Shown here piece by piece: positions 39,229 to 46,978 of a stretch of DNA of 64,000 nucleotides. Both the position numbers and the translations under genes were made by a program. The notes beneath the pieces are model-generated. The model saw nothing but the letters and a program-made list of their open reading frames with translations, was not told where the DNA came from and searched no databases. The DNA is from a virus. Each line of letters opens with the position of its first letter. The first letter of the stretch is position 1. The DNA is taken from IMG/VR virus record IMGVR_UViG_3300042516_004811, positions 1 through 64,000 of that record. The stretch is one strand, 5' to 3'.

Positions 39229-39374
39229 TTGTCTGCTCCTTCCAGTTGTTCCTCTTGCAGTACGAGAATCCGCATGTCCAACAACATGTCCACCATTTCA
39301 CTAGTAGAGATAATGTCCCTGCCTGAGCAGGACGCTATTGCGTTGTCCAACATCTTGATGAGTTCGGCGTTCAC
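39225..39374 (-). CDS. Small helical protein
   Basis: 49 residues from GTG 39374. The start is immediately after the TAA stop of the preceding gene in GGTAAATAAGTG, a variant decamer that thus includes both stop and start codons. Helical, Met/Leu-rich. Its stop overlaps the next gene's start (GTGA). Confidence 0.45.
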   Translation of the reverse strand: MNAELIKMLDNAIASCSGRDIISTSEMVDMLLDMRILVLQEEQLEGADK

Positions 39375-40061
39375 TTATTTACCTTCCTTTCTTGCTCGGG
39401 CAAGAAGGTCTTGGTACTCGGAAGTACGCAGAGCCATTTCCATGTATTGACAGATAGCGATGAGTGTGTCGGGGATTCGCCCAAACTCGCTGTCCTCTTT
39501 TAGTTCGCAGACCTCTGCCTTTGGTTCGGAGAACTGTGGGATTCCTTGGTCGTCGTACTTGTAGGGAGCAACGCTGTGCCACAACTTGTCTGCACCCCAG
39601 TTGATAGCGGTGATGACATGAGCCTCGCACACATCGGTAAATGGATTCTCCTGAAACTCCTTCTGCAAGTCGCCTCGGTTCATGTTCTTCATGTTCGCAC
39701 GACCTTCTTCGGGGTCGGTGAATGAGCGTGTGTAGCCCTCAACAGCGAGGATGATGAAGTCAAACTTGGCAATGGGCATTGCCTTGACCACATCCTCAAT
39801 GCAGTCCACTACATCCTCTTTGTGAATCAGAGGAATCATTGCAAGGTGGTAGGGCTTGCTCAGACCAACTTCCTGCTGGAACTCAACACAGGTGTCGTGT
39901 TCGGGGTTGGTTTCATTGCTCTCAACAGCGATGAGCATAATCGCAGGATTATCGGACATTGGCTCCGACTTGCACATCTCTATCTTGGCAAACTGTGAGC
40001 GAATAATCACATCCTCTACGAGAATCTGACCGTCCCTCTCAATGGCTTCTTTGGTGTTCAC
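39375..40061 (-). CDS. Protein of unknown function
   Basis: 228 residues from GTG 40061. No family recognised. Contains EAHVITAINWGADKLWHSVA and a C-terminal EDSEFGRIPDTLIAICQYME. First gene of the small operon ending at the terminator 38922-38960. Promoter at 40095-40125. Confidence 0.55.
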   Translation of the reverse strand: MNTKEAIERDGQILVEDVIIRSQFAKIEMCKSEPMSDNPAIMLIAVESNETNPEHDTCVEFQQEVGLSKPYHLAMIPLIHKEDVVDCIEDVVKAMPIAKFDFIILAVEGYTRSFTDPEEGRANMKNMNRGDLQKEFQENPFTDVCEAHVITAINWGADKLWHSVAPYKYDDQGIPQFSEPKAEVCELKEDSEFGRIPDTLIAICQYMEMALRTSEYQDLLARARKEGK

Positions 40062-40094
40062 AGTGTTTCCTTTCTGTGGGTTGGTGGTAATGGA

Positions 40095-40125
40095 AGCATA
40101 CCATGTATGGTTCAGACTTATCTAC
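40095..40125 (-). promoter_or_regulatory. Decamer promoter
   Basis: -10 TATGCT (40095-40100), 18-base spacer, -35 TAGATA in GTAGATAAGT (40116-40125). Confidence 0.65.
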
Positions 40126-40167
40126 TGACTAATGGGGCTATCTCTCCCCAACGGTCAGCAATGTACT

Positions 40168-40374
40168 TCATCCAATAATGGAGTCAGTGGGGATTCCGAG
40201 TGCCTTGCCAAGAGCAACTAGCGTCTCAACGCTTGGCATGAAGTGACCGTTCTCAATGCGATTTACGGTCTTTCTGTCAATGCCAGCCCGAGAAGCAAGT
40301 TCTATCTGTGACCAGCCTGCGTTCTCACGCAGTTCCTTCACTCGCTTACTAATGGTTTCTTGTGTTTTTGTCAT
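40168..40374 (-). CDS. Cro/C1-type HTH protein, candidate for the motif regulator
   Basis: 68 residues. A complete Xre-family HTH: RVKELRENAGWSQIELASRA, GIDRKTVNRIENGHFMPSVE, TLVALGKALGIP. It is all DNA-binding domain with no dimerisation or peptidase tail. As the only clear Cro-like protein here it is a natural candidate for binding the repeated decamer, but nothing in the sequence links the two. A GTAGATAA copy lies just upstream of its start (about 40395). Confidence 0.75.
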   Translation of the reverse strand: MTKTQETISKRVKELRENAGWSQIELASRAGIDRKTVNRIENGHFMPSVETLVALGKALGIPTDSIIG

Positions 40375-40407
40375 GGGGGTTTCTGTTTCTGTGGAGTTAT
40401 CTACTGA

Positions 40408-41121
40408 TTAGACGCTTGGAATGAAGGACTCCACATACCTTCCTTCCTTGCGTTGTCTGTCTGCCTTCCGCTTCCAAACGAGATACTCGTTCATTACGGT
40501 TTCAGCATCTGTGTACATCATGTCTGTGTTGTTGTTGCGCCAGTCGTTATGTGCTTCGTAATACTCATCCCACAGCATGGTTTCGTCTTTTTCTGTTGCT
40601 TCGTCATACAACTTCTGCAAATCTTCTGGCATGCGGTCAGTGTCAAGGCTTCCTTCCTCAACTGTTTCTCCGTTAGCGATTACTTCCCAACCGCAGAACT
40701 GATGACCTTCTTCATCATAAGAAAGCGAGAACACGAGATTCGGAAACTGCTCAGACACAGACTGAATCAACTTCGTTGCAGGTGACCATGCGCTCTCAAA
40801 TCGCACATGAAGTGGATACGAGTTTTCATCGTCTACTTCCACATTGCATGCACCCCACTTTGTTCCCCACTTCTCTATTGCGTCTGCGTATCCGTCAAAG
40901 CCGTCTGACTCCGTGCTTGCGAACACCGAGAATGTGGTGGTCACATCGTTTCCATCTTTGTCCTTGTGTGTGCTGACTTTCTCAATGCTTCCCCTCGGGT
41001 CAAGAGGAACGAGTCTGTTCAGTTCATAGCACTGCTTCGGTTCACGCATTGCGCTGATGAGTTTCCGCAGTTCACGCTTATTGCCAGCGACCAACATGTT
41101 TGTGTAGCACCAGTTAGGCAT
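40408..41121 (-). CDS. Api92-like (DUF1281) protein
   Basis: 237 residues. Starts MPNWCYTNMLVAGNKRELRK, and has FESAWSPATKLIQSVSEQFP and YDEEGHQFCGWEV, the signature of the Api92-like/DUF1281 proteins found in plasmids and phages (ferredoxin-like fold). Function unknown. Acidic C-terminal half. Confidence 0.7.
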   Translation of the reverse strand: MPNWCYTNMLVAGNKRELRKLISAMREPKQCYELNRLVPLDPRGSIEKVSTHKDKDGNDVTTTFSVFASTESDGFDGYADAIEKWGTKWGACNVEVDDENSYPLHVRFESAWSPATKLIQSVSEQFPNLVFSLSYDEEGHQFCGWEVIANGETVEEGSLDTDRMPEDLQKLYDEATEKDETMLWDEYYEAHNDWRNNNTDMMYTDAETVMNEYLVWKRKADRQRKEGRYVESFIPSV

Positions 41122-41156
41122 GTCCAGTTCCTTTCGGGTTTAGTTCCATGCGATGT

Positions 41157-41187
41157 ACCATACCAGCACAGGGACAAACTTATCTAC
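41157..41187 (-). promoter_or_regulatory. Decamer promoter
   Basis: -10 TATGGT (41157-41162), 18-base spacer with GTTTGTCC, -35 TAGATA in GTAGATAAGT (41178-41187). A TGACGGTGGTGGATGA motif copy is 10 bases further upstream (41196-41208). Confidence 0.65.
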
Positions 41188-41329
41188 CTGACTCATCCAC
41201 CACCGTCATTTGGTTTTTGGAGACTTATCTACCTGTCCCCCCGTGCTCCTCGTCTTTCGGTTGGAGAAAGTTCGTAGTTAGATTTATCTAAATGTCCACC
41301 CACACGAGCGACCTTCGGTGTCACGGCGT

Positions 41330-41364
41330 GAGCCCCGGCGCTGGTCCGTGCATAGCGGGGCTCC
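41330..41364. repeat. Hairpin element 2
   Basis: GAGCCCCG (41330-41337) and CGGGGCTCC (41356-41364), with an 18-base loop, between the genes starting at 41121 and ending at 41410. Confidence 0.65.
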
Positions 41365-41398
41365 AGCTGGAGTTATCAGATTTCAGGGAAAGTTGGTG

Positions 41399-41444
41399 GA
41401 CTTATCTACTTAGATGGACTCAACAGGAGAAGCGTAGATAAGTT
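41399..41444. repeat. Inverted decamer pair at a gene end
   Basis: ACTTATCTACTT and GCGTAGATAAGTTCC face each other across the 3' end of the gene at 41410 and could form a stem of 9-10 bases. Confidence 0.5.
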
Positions 41445-41745
41445 CCGAGTAGGCAATGCGCCAGCCCTCGTCACTACCTTGCCAAGCGATACGGATAATG
41501 TCACGCACTCCACTTAGGTATCGGAACACTGCATCATCGTCAATGCCAAAATCGTCTAGTTCATCACCCACAGGTGGAGCAGAGAAAGAGACATAGGCGT
41601 AAATGTGGTGGCTAGCCTTTTCTTCCCATTTCAGTGCAACATCAGCACCAACCAGTATGCGCCCCTGCGTTGCCGTGTGATACCAGTGTGTGAACATCAC
41701 TGCGATAGTCCACGCACAACGACGCAAAAAGTTATCTACCCACAT
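41410..41745 (-). CDS. Protein of unknown function
   Basis: 111 residues from ATG 41745 with AAGGGGGA upstream. Overlaps the preceding gene by 14 bases. The decamer near the start encodes Val-Asp-Asn. Contains SDEGWRIAYSELIY. No family recognised. Confidence 0.5.
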   Translation of the reverse strand: MWVDNFLRRCAWTIAVMFTHWYHTATQGRILVGADVALKWEEKASHHIYAYVSFSAPPVGDELDDFGIDDDAVFRYLSGVRDIIRIAWQGSDEGWRIAYSELIYASPVESI

Positions 41746-41962
41746 TGAGTCCCCCTTCCACGGTACGGAGCGTTGCGTCTGCAACGGCGAGAGCAAGTGT
41801 ACGGGCATCAACGCCATGCTCATCAGAAATCCATGGAAATAGATGACCGTCTCGTATGTCATCCCACATGTTGCACATTGCTTCTACTGGCGTGACACCG
41901 AGAGTGTTGTATTCAGTCCATAGGAAGTCTGTGAGTTCGCCCACGCTCATCGGCTCACTCAT
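41732..41962 (-). CDS. Protein of unknown function
   Basis: 76 residues, starts MSEPMSVGELTDFLWTEYNT. Its TAA stop is in a GTAGATAAC variant that also encodes the start of the next gene. ATGA overlap with the gene at 41959. Confidence 0.5.
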   Translation of the reverse strand: MSEPMSVGELTDFLWTEYNTLGVTPVEAMCNMWDDIRDGHLFPWISDEHGVDARTLALAVADATLRTVEGGLNVGR

Positions 41963-42171
41963 TGCGCTACTTCTTCTACCTTGATAGTTGAGATACTGGT
42001 GAGGTTCTTGCGGAAGTCAAATGAGAACTTCATTGCCCAGTAATCCAGCATGACGCTCTGCGCTTCTTCGCAAGCCTCTTTGAGTTTCTTGGGAGAGATA
42101 GAGTCGTCAAAAATGATGTCCTCTGAAATCTCTGTACCACGGATTACGCCCGTAACTCTGTACTTTGCCAC
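41959..42171 (-). CDS. Small protein of unknown function
   Basis: 70 residues from GTG 42171, which is the last three bases of GGAAGG-GTAGATAAG-TG: the Shine-Dalgarno GGAAGG, the decamer and the start codon overlap. Two-strand helix pattern with KYRVTGVIRGTEISEDIIFD. Confidence 0.5.
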   Translation of the reverse strand: MAKYRVTGVIRGTEISEDIIFDDSISPKKLKEACEEAQSVMLDYWAMKFSFDFRKNLTSISTIKVEEVAQ

Positions 42172-42208
42172 TTATCTACCTTCCTTCCGAATCCGTGCCA
42201 GTCTACTT

Positions 42209-42790
42209 CTAGACCAGCAACTCCTTGACCCAACCAAATCGCTCATCCACTCGCATCGCAGCCAAGCCAGCGTCAATGGCTCGCTGTGCGTTAGTGTCAA
42301 TGGAAGCAACGACAGGCTGACGGTTGAGAACACTCTGAACATCCTTGGCAGTGAGAGCCAAGCCATCTCCAATAAAAGCGACCAGCAGTTCAGTGCTAGG
42401 TGCGAATCGGTTGGCGGTGTTGTGCAGGCTCATGTACTCGTTGCGCACGACACACACACGCTGAACCGTGTAAGCGGTCGGGTACTCCTGTGAGCAGTTG
42501 CGCCCGTTGTCAATGACCACGAAATCGTAGTCGGAAACATTGACAGATGAAATCTTTTCACTGTCACCGACACGCACCATGTCCAAGTTGGGGAACACGC
42601 CCTTGGCAACCTCTCCACGGGAACCAATGGGTAATGCAATATTGAGCCACGGATAAGTGTCGGGGGAGTAGCCCGAATCAACGAGCAGAGTAGAACGCCC
42701 CTTATTCGCAAGAATCAAAGCCAATGAGCAGGCGGTTGTGGTCACTCCCACTCCGCCCTTGTATGAATGAATGTCGTAAATCTGTGTCAT
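42209..42790 (-). CDS. ParA-like ATPase with altered P-loop
   Basis: 193 residues. The deviant Walker A motif KGGVGVTTT keeps the first signature Lys but has Val where ParA proteins usually have the second Lys (KGGVGKTT). Switch and Walker B-like elements VDSGYSPDTY and DYDFVVIDNG follow. Proteins of this type partition plasmids or position structures; the Lys replacement may impair or alter ATP binding. No ParB or centromere was identified. Its promoter is at 42819-42849. Confidence 0.7.
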   Translation of the reverse strand: MTQIYDIHSYKGGVGVTTTACSLALILANKGRSTLLVDSGYSPDTYPWLNIALPIGSRGEVAKGVFPNLDMVRVGDSEKISSVNVSDYDFVVIDNGRNCSQEYPTAYTVQRVCVVRNEYMSLHNTANRFAPSTELLVAFIGDGLALTAKDVQSVLNRQPVVASIDTNAQRAIDAGLAAMRVDERFGWVKELLV

Positions 42791-42818
42791 GTTTTCCTCT
42801 CGGTAGGTGTTGCTAGTA

Positions 42819-42849
42819 ACTGTACCACTAACGGTTCAGACTTATCTAC
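42819..42849 (-). promoter_or_regulatory. Decamer promoter
   Basis: -10 TACAGT (42819-42824), 18-base spacer, -35 TAGATA in GTAGATAAGT (42840-42849). Confidence 0.7.
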
Positions 42850-43236
42850 CTATTCCTCGTCCTCGTCGTCCGACCAAAGTTCGTTTTCGTCCTCTGAATC
42901 GTCCTCAAACTCATCCTCGTCATCGCTGATGAACTGAACGGTCACGGATGAAACTCGTCCGTCCTCTGCGTATTCCACGAATACGGGATACAGGCCGTCT
43001 CCCCAGCCTGATGAGACACACACGCCAGCACCAGTGCCACCATGCTTGTAGAGCAACTGCCCACCACCCTGCTCACTGAGGGAAGCACCGCAGGCTCCGT
43101 TATACGAGTACGGGTGGGTCTCTCCCTCTGACGGCGCAAACTCCTCATCGCTGAGGAAGTCGCTGACATAGCACGGGTCGGTCAGGAGAATCTGTCCTGA
43201 ATCCACTCCGCAGTATCCGATGAGTTTCCGTTCCAT
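42850..43236 (-). CDS. DUF4241-like protein with acidic tail
   Basis: 128 residues. GQILLTDPCYVSDFLSDEEF, HGGTGAGVCVSSGWGDGLYP and VFVEYAEDGRVSSVTVQFIS match the DUF4241-type domain. A C-terminal tail of almost pure Asp/Glu (about 25 residues) follows. Motif GTAGATAAG lies between SD AAAGG and ATG. Function unknown. Confidence 0.65.
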   Translation of the reverse strand: MERKLIGYCGVDSGQILLTDPCYVSDFLSDEEFAPSEGETHPYSYNGACGASLSEQGGGQLLYKHGGTGAGVCVSSGWGDGLYPVFVEYAEDGRVSSVTVQFISDDEDEFEDDSEDENELWSDDEDEE

Positions 43237-43271
43237 TTCTTATCTACCTTTCTTGGTGGGTGATGTGAACG

Positions 43272-43301
43272 ACTGTACCACACACGGTTCAGACTTACAA
43301 A
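43272..43301 (-). promoter_or_regulatory. Promoter, TTGTAA-type -35
   Basis: -10 TACAGT (43272-43277), 17-18-base spacer carrying GTCTGAACC, -35 TTGTAA/TTTGTA (43295-43301). Confidence 0.7.
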
Positions 43302-43441
43302 GCGAGTCATCCACCACCGTCATTGTGTTAGGGGGGTGTGTCAGAGTTATTTACCAGCCCCACCAAAAAAGCGAGAAATCTGAAACAGGCATGACTTATC
43401 TACTTGTCCCCCCACGCGCACGGGTTCACCGCCACCCGCAG

Positions 43442-43477
43442 GGAGCCCCGGCGGTCCACTGCATGTAGCGGGGCTCC
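43442..43477. repeat. Hairpin element 3
   Basis: GGAGCCCCG (43442-43450) and CGGGGCTCC (43469-43477). Confidence 0.7.
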
Positions 43478-43537
43478 AGCCGAACAGGTGGGTATGTGGC
43501 TCGGACTTATCTACCTACCTAGGCAGGGGGGCAGAGT

Positions 43538-43576
43538 GAGGGTAGATAAGTATGGGGGGCGCACTTATCTACCCTC
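43538..43576. terminator. Inverted decamer pair (perfect 14-base stem)
   Basis: GAGGGTAGATAAGT and ACTTATCTACCCTC are perfect inverted repeats around an 11-base loop, directly after the gene ending at 43586. Likely terminator or processing structure made of two copies of the motif. Confidence 0.6.
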
Positions 43577-43585
43577 TACCGCCAG

Positions 43586-43906
43586 TCAGTCGTCCAACCC
43601 TCTCAACTTGCCGCCTCGCACCTCGTAGTCGTGGAGAGCGTCAGCAATGTTCCTACGGTATTCGCCATTCCCGAAAGACCAGCCCTCGGGACGGTCGTAG
43701 GCGGTGAACACAGCGAACGGGTGGAGTGGGTTGTGGGGCAGGAGACACAGCACCACCCACACGGCGTAGGTGTCTATGTCAGAGGGGCGCAACAGCCAGC
43801 ATGCGAGGACGGTGTAGGCGTAGTCACTTGATGTAGGCGTGACCACTTCGCCCACAGAGAGCAGGCGCATGGGATAGGTGTCGGTCGGGGACTTATCTAC
43901 TGACAT
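43586..43906 (-). CDS. Protein of unknown function
   Basis: 106 residues from ATG 43906. N-terminus MSVDKSPTDTYP carries a motif copy in frame. Contains VVTPTSSDYAYTVLACWLLR. No family recognised. Confidence 0.5.
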   Translation of the reverse strand: MSVDKSPTDTYPMRLLSVGEVVTPTSSDYAYTVLACWLLRPSDIDTYAVWVVLCLLPHNPLHPFAVFTAYDRPEGWSFGNGEYRRNIADALHDYEVRGGKLRGLDD

Positions 43907-43909
43907 GGC

Positions 43910-44362
43910 TTACTTCCCTTCCAGCCAAGCGTCAAACTCGTCATCGGTCAGAGATACGACCTTCGGACTGGGGTCATCCATGATTCGGGCGACTTCCGCC
44001 TCTACGGTGGTGCGCACTCGCTCATCGTTCAGAATGAGTCCAGCGATGAGATGAAAACGCTCGCCCATGAACTCGGCAGGCACGTCGTAATCGTTTCCGT
44101 CGTACTCGCCACGCTCATTCAGATAGCCAACGACCACACAGTCACCCACGAGAGGACGACCGAACAGAACGCTCGCCACGAGATTCGGAGCAAGACCGAT
44201 GAGCAGTCCCTCGTCGTGGACGTAGCCAGCGAGATTCTCGCCATTGGTCACGCAGTCAATCCAACCGCCAACCAGTGAGTTGATGGTCTGATAGGCGTTC
44301 TCCTCGGGGAGAGTGACGGGTGCGATTCCCCCGTCTGCCTTGATTAGTAGTGCTTGTGTCAT
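43910..44362 (-). CDS. DUF3846-like protein
   Basis: 150 residues from ATG 44362 with AAAGGAA upstream; a longer start at 44389 overlaps the promoter. The N-terminal TQALLIKADGGIAPVTLPEE and INSLVGGWIDCVTNGENLAG pattern matches DUF3846, found in phages and plasmids. Function unknown. Confidence 0.65.
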   Translation of the reverse strand: MTQALLIKADGGIAPVTLPEENAYQTINSLVGGWIDCVTNGENLAGYVHDEGLLIGLAPNLVASVLFGRPLVGDCVVVGYLNERGEYDGNDYDVPAEFMGERFHLIAGLILNDERVRTTVEAEVARIMDDPSPKVVSLTDDEFDAWLEGK

Positions 44363-44393
44363 GTGGATTCCTTTCTCCGTTGGTGACACCTGA

Positions 44394-44422
44394 ACTGTAC
44401 CACCACAGGTTCAGACTTACAA
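44394..44422 (-). promoter_or_regulatory. Promoter, TTGTAA-type -35
   Basis: -10 TACAGT (44394-44399), 17-base spacer, -35 TTGTAA (44417-44422); a GTAGATAAGT copy lies 6 bases upstream (plus 44429-44438). Confidence 0.7.
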
Positions 44423-44474
44423 ACCGAACTTATCTACTTGCTCCCCCATCCCAGCCTCGCCCTCTCGCGCGGTG

Positions 44475-44510
44475 GGAGCCCCGGGGTTCTGCCAACTGTG
44501 GCGGGGCTCC
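44475..44510. repeat. Hairpin element 4
   Basis: GGAGCCCCG (44475-44483) and CGGGGCTCC (44502-44510). Confidence 0.7.
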
Positions 44511-44664
44511 AGCTCGGCACGGCTCGCTGGCTGTGAGTGGGGTGGCAGGTAAGAAAGTCGCAGATTTCTGTGGTGGTTGCTTCTTATCTACATTCTCTCT
44601 ACCGCCCTCGCTCACGCTCGGTTGCTCTCGGAGTAATAGGTAGATAAGTCGGGACAAAGAGAAG

Positions 44665-44704
44665 CCCCACCACTCTCCCCTAAGTAGGTAGATAAGTGGT
44701 GGGG
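44665..44704. terminator. Hairpin with decamer in the loop
   Basis: CCCCACCACT (44665-44674) and AGTGGTGGGG (44695-44704) form a 10-base stem around a loop that contains GTAGATAAG. Directly after the gene ending at 44722. Confidence 0.6.
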
Positions 44705-44721
44705 TTCCCTTTGGGGGTCTG

Positions 44722-45135
44722 TCAGGCAGTCGCCTTCTTGGTGGACTTGACTGCCTTCGGCTTGTCTGCGCCCTTCGTGGGTCGCACCAGCACTCGCACA
44801 GAGTGAGAGATTTCCACGCAGGTACGAATGACCTTTGCGGAGATTTCGCCTCGCTCAACTGAGGAGTCCCACGCCTTCGTGTCCACCGTGGGCTTCGTGA
44901 CCTTGCGGAACACGGCAGGAGAGACAGCCTCACGCAGTTTCTCCAAGTTCCACGAACGGCGTTCGGCGGGGGACAGTTTGACCGTCACCTCGTCAAGAGC
45001 CACTTCGTCAAGCCCGTGGCTTGCGAGCGTGTCCAGCAGGATTTGGCGAGCCTCGTCGTGGGCTTCCTCTGCCCTCTCTTTGAGGGTGAGAGCGTCAAGG
45101 TAGCCCTTGACTGCGTTGGTTACTTGCTTGTCCAT
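44722..45135 (-). CDS. Helical protein of unknown function
   Basis: 137 residues from ATG 45135 with AAAGGG upstream. Helical in its first 60 residues (EERAEEAHDEARQILLDTLA-like), Lys-rich C-terminus (KGADKPKAVKSTKKATA). No family. Confidence 0.5.
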   Translation of the reverse strand: MDKQVTNAVKGYLDALTLKERAEEAHDEARQILLDTLASHGLDEVALDEVTVKLSPAERRSWNLEKLREAVSPAVFRKVTKPTVDTKAWDSSVERGEISAKVIRTCVEISHSVRVLVRPTKGADKPKAVKSTKKATA

Positions 45136-45172
45136 TTCAGTATCCCTTTCGTGTTGAGTGGTGGACACCACC

Positions 45173-45202
45173 ACTCTACACCACATAGTTCAGACTTCAC
45201 AA
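45173..45202 (-). promoter_or_regulatory. Promoter
   Basis: -10 TAGAGT (45173-45178), 18-base spacer, -35 TTGTGA (45197-45202). A decamer copy is 10-20 bases upstream. Confidence 0.6.
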
Positions 45203-45343
45203 CTTCCCTTGACACTTATCTACCTAGTCAGGGACAGCCCACACGCCAGCGCACTTATCTACCTTCATTCGCCTCGCACATTTGCCAACTAAGATGACTT
45301 ATCTATGCGCCCCCCCATTCCAGCCAGCCCTCTCCGCACGGCT

Positions 45344-45380
45344 GGAGCCCCGTTGTTTCGGCAGTTTGGTGCGGGGCTCC
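45344..45380. repeat. Hairpin element 5
   Basis: GGAGCCCCG (45344-45352) and CGGGGCTCC (45372-45380). Confidence 0.7.
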
Positions 45381-45425
45381 TGGCTCGGCTTGCCCGCAAC
45401 CTCAGTACGGGGGGCAGGTAGAAAA

Positions 45426-45605
45426 GTGGAGATTTCATCACTCAACCAACTACGGCTATCTCGTCTAGCCATTCGCCTCGCAGAGATAGAAGCAGACCTC
45501 GGGTTCGTGGAAGCGCAGAACGCAGAGAACAGAGCAGTCCTCCGCAGAGCCACATTCCACTCGGTTTCAGAGTTATCTACCTCCCCTGAACCTCCCACTA
45601 TCTAG
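45426..45605 (+). CDS. Small helical protein (plus strand)
   Basis: 59 residues from GTG 45426. GTAGAAAAGTG, a one-base variant of the motif, supplies the start region as in other genes of the window. A helix with leucine spacing (RLSRLAIRLAEIEADLGFVE) suggests a coiled coil. It lies alone on the plus strand between two minus genes. Confidence 0.45.
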   Translation: MEISSLNQLRLSRLAIRLAEIEADLGFVEAQNAENRAVLRRATFHSVSELSTSPEPPTI

Positions 45606-45626
45606 GTAGATAAGTGTCCCCAGACA

Positions 45627-45665
45627 AGCGAAAGGGGGAGTGAGCAACCAACTGCCCACTCCCCC
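45627..45665 (-). terminator. Hairpin AAGGGGGAGTG / CACTCCCCCTT
   Basis: 11-base perfect inverted repeat around a 14-base loop after the gene ending at 45701. Confidence 0.55.
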
Positions 45666-45700
45666 TTGCTTGGGGCGTTTCCCTTATAGAGAAAGGGAGG

Positions 45701-46123
45701 CTAGAGGTACTCCGCCACGCTCTTGAGTGTGGTTGCCGACACATACTCTTGGTCGGTCATTTCCAGCACTCGGATTGCTTGTTCCAAAGCCTCTCGGTCA
45801 GCCTTCCAGTTCCACTCCTTGTAGAGTTCGGGGGACTCGGGCTCGCTTCCGATAGTGGACTTCGGGAACTCAAAGGTCGCCTGAATGGTCACGACCTTTT
45901 CCTTGTTGTTGGGTCGCCAGCGAGAAGTGGTTGCCTCCGTGACCTTGCCCTTGCCAGCCTTGACAAGTTTCAGCAGGTTGGTGTTGTATGCCTCCACAGC
46001 CTTGTCATACTCGGCTTCCAACTTGTCGTTGTTGGCGAACCGCTTGGCTCGCTCGTCAAGTGCCTTCTTGAGTGCCTCCAAGAGAACACTCACCTTGACT
46101 TTCACCTGAAGTGATTTGGACAT
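45701..46123 (-). CDS. Protein of unknown function
   Basis: 140 residues. Helical (KVKVSVLLEALKKALDERAK). Ends LKSVAEYL. No family recognised. Confidence 0.5.
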   Translation of the reverse strand: MSKSLQVKVKVSVLLEALKKALDERAKRFANNDKLEAEYDKAVEAYNTNLLKLVKAGKGKVTEATTSRWRPNNKEKVVTIQATFEFPKSTIGSEPESPELYKEWNWKADREALEQAIRVLEMTDQEYVSATTLKSVAEYL

Positions 46124-46176
46124 TTCCTTTTCTCCTTACCAACGGCATTTCTCGGTTGTGAACCGCTGGCACAGGC

Positions 46177-46206
46177 ACAGTACCACATACGGGACAGACT
46201 TCATAA
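46177..46206 (-). promoter_or_regulatory. Promoter
   Basis: -10 TACTGT (46177-46182), 18-base spacer, -35 TTATGA (46201-46206). Confidence 0.6.
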
Positions 46207-46259
46207 CTCAACTTATCTACCTGCCTCCCCATTCCCAGCGCACAGCCATTCGCACGGCA

Positions 46260-46293
46260 GAGCCCCGTTGCTTCTGCGATTACGGCGGGGCTC
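46260..46293. repeat. Hairpin element 6
   Basis: GAGCCCCG (46260-46267) and CGGGGCTC (46286-46293). Confidence 0.65.
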
Positions 46294-46468
46294 CGGCACT
46301 CGGCGGTTCTAACTGCGAGCGTGGGTGGGCAAGTAAGAAAGTCGGGAAATAGAAACGCATTTAGTTGGCTCGGAGAGTTATCTACCTTTCTCATTTAGGT
46401 AGATAAGTCGGTAGATAAGTGAAAGCCCCTACCCACTAGGGGCAGGGGCTTCACTCGGGGGGTCTCGG

Positions 46469-46909
46469 TTAGAAGGCTCGCACCAGCAGGTTCTGAACTG
46501 CGTCAGCGAGTGAACCCGTTGCCTGTCCTTCATCCACGACTGGTTCAGTCGGCTCGTCTTGGAAGCGGAGAACGCTCACCACGCTCTCACGGCTGGCGAA
46601 CACGGAGAGACGGACACGCCTCTTGGCAGGGTGTTCGCTCGGTGCGCCTTCGGCTTCGCCCTCGCTGTTGAGTGGCGCCGCCCAGCCTGTCGTGACAAGT
46701 GCTATGTAGTCGGACACCTGCGCCACCTTTACGGCAGTATCGCTGTCCAGCAGGTCGTACACATCCCGTTCGGCGGTAGCGAGCGTCAGGCTCACCTCTC
46801 CGTTCAGGTCAATGTTCACGGAGTAGAGGTGTGCGCTACCCATTTCGTAGCCCACCTCTGCGTCAATGATTTCTTCCGCTCTGGAAGCACTTTCGGTGAA
46901 TGTTGCCAT
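46469..46909 (-). CDS. Protein of unknown function
   Basis: 146 residues from ATG 46909 with AAAGGG upstream. Mixed alpha/beta; ESASRAEEIIDAEVGYEMGS. No family. Confidence 0.5.
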   Translation of the reverse strand: MATFTESASRAEEIIDAEVGYEMGSAHLYSVNIDLNGEVSLTLATAERDVYDLLDSDTAVKVAQVSDYIALVTTGWAAPLNSEGEAEGAPSEHPAKRRVRLSVFASRESVVSVLRFQDEPTEPVVDEGQATGSLADAVQNLLVRAF

Positions 46910-46948
46910 TTGGTTGTCCCTTTCTCGGTTGGTTGGTTGGACACCACG

Positions 46949-46978
46949 ACAGTACCACATACGGTTCAGACTTAGCAA
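46949..46978 (-). promoter_or_regulatory. Promoter
   Basis: -10 TACTGT (46949-46954), 18-base spacer, -35 TTGCTA (46973-46978). Confidence 0.65.

Larger units (their letters stand above)
43237..43585. other. Intergenic regulatory cassette
   Basis: 349 bases between genes, containing, in minus-strand order: inverted decamer pair (43538-43576), hairpin element 3, decamer copies, a TGACGGTGGTGGA motif (43310-43323) and a promoter (43272-43301). The cleanest example of the full cassette. Confidence 0.7.
44363..44721. other. Intergenic regulatory cassette
   Basis: 359 bases: promoter 44394-44422, decamer, hairpin element 4 at 44475-44510, and a second hairpin CCCCACCACT...AGTGGTGGGG (44665-44704) whose loop contains a decamer. 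Confidence 0.65.
46124..46468. other. Intergenic regulatory cassette
   Basis: 345 bases: promoter 46177-46206, decamer at 46210, hairpin element 6, and inverted decamer copies at 46379-46410 before a GC-rich hairpin at about 46411-46445. Confidence 0.65.

Noticed and set aside
44430-44933. 167-codon minus-strand frame across intergenic region 44.43-44.93 kb
   Set aside because: It overlaps a well-supported gene in another frame and a promoter-hairpin cassette; Arg/Ser/Pro-rich shadow.
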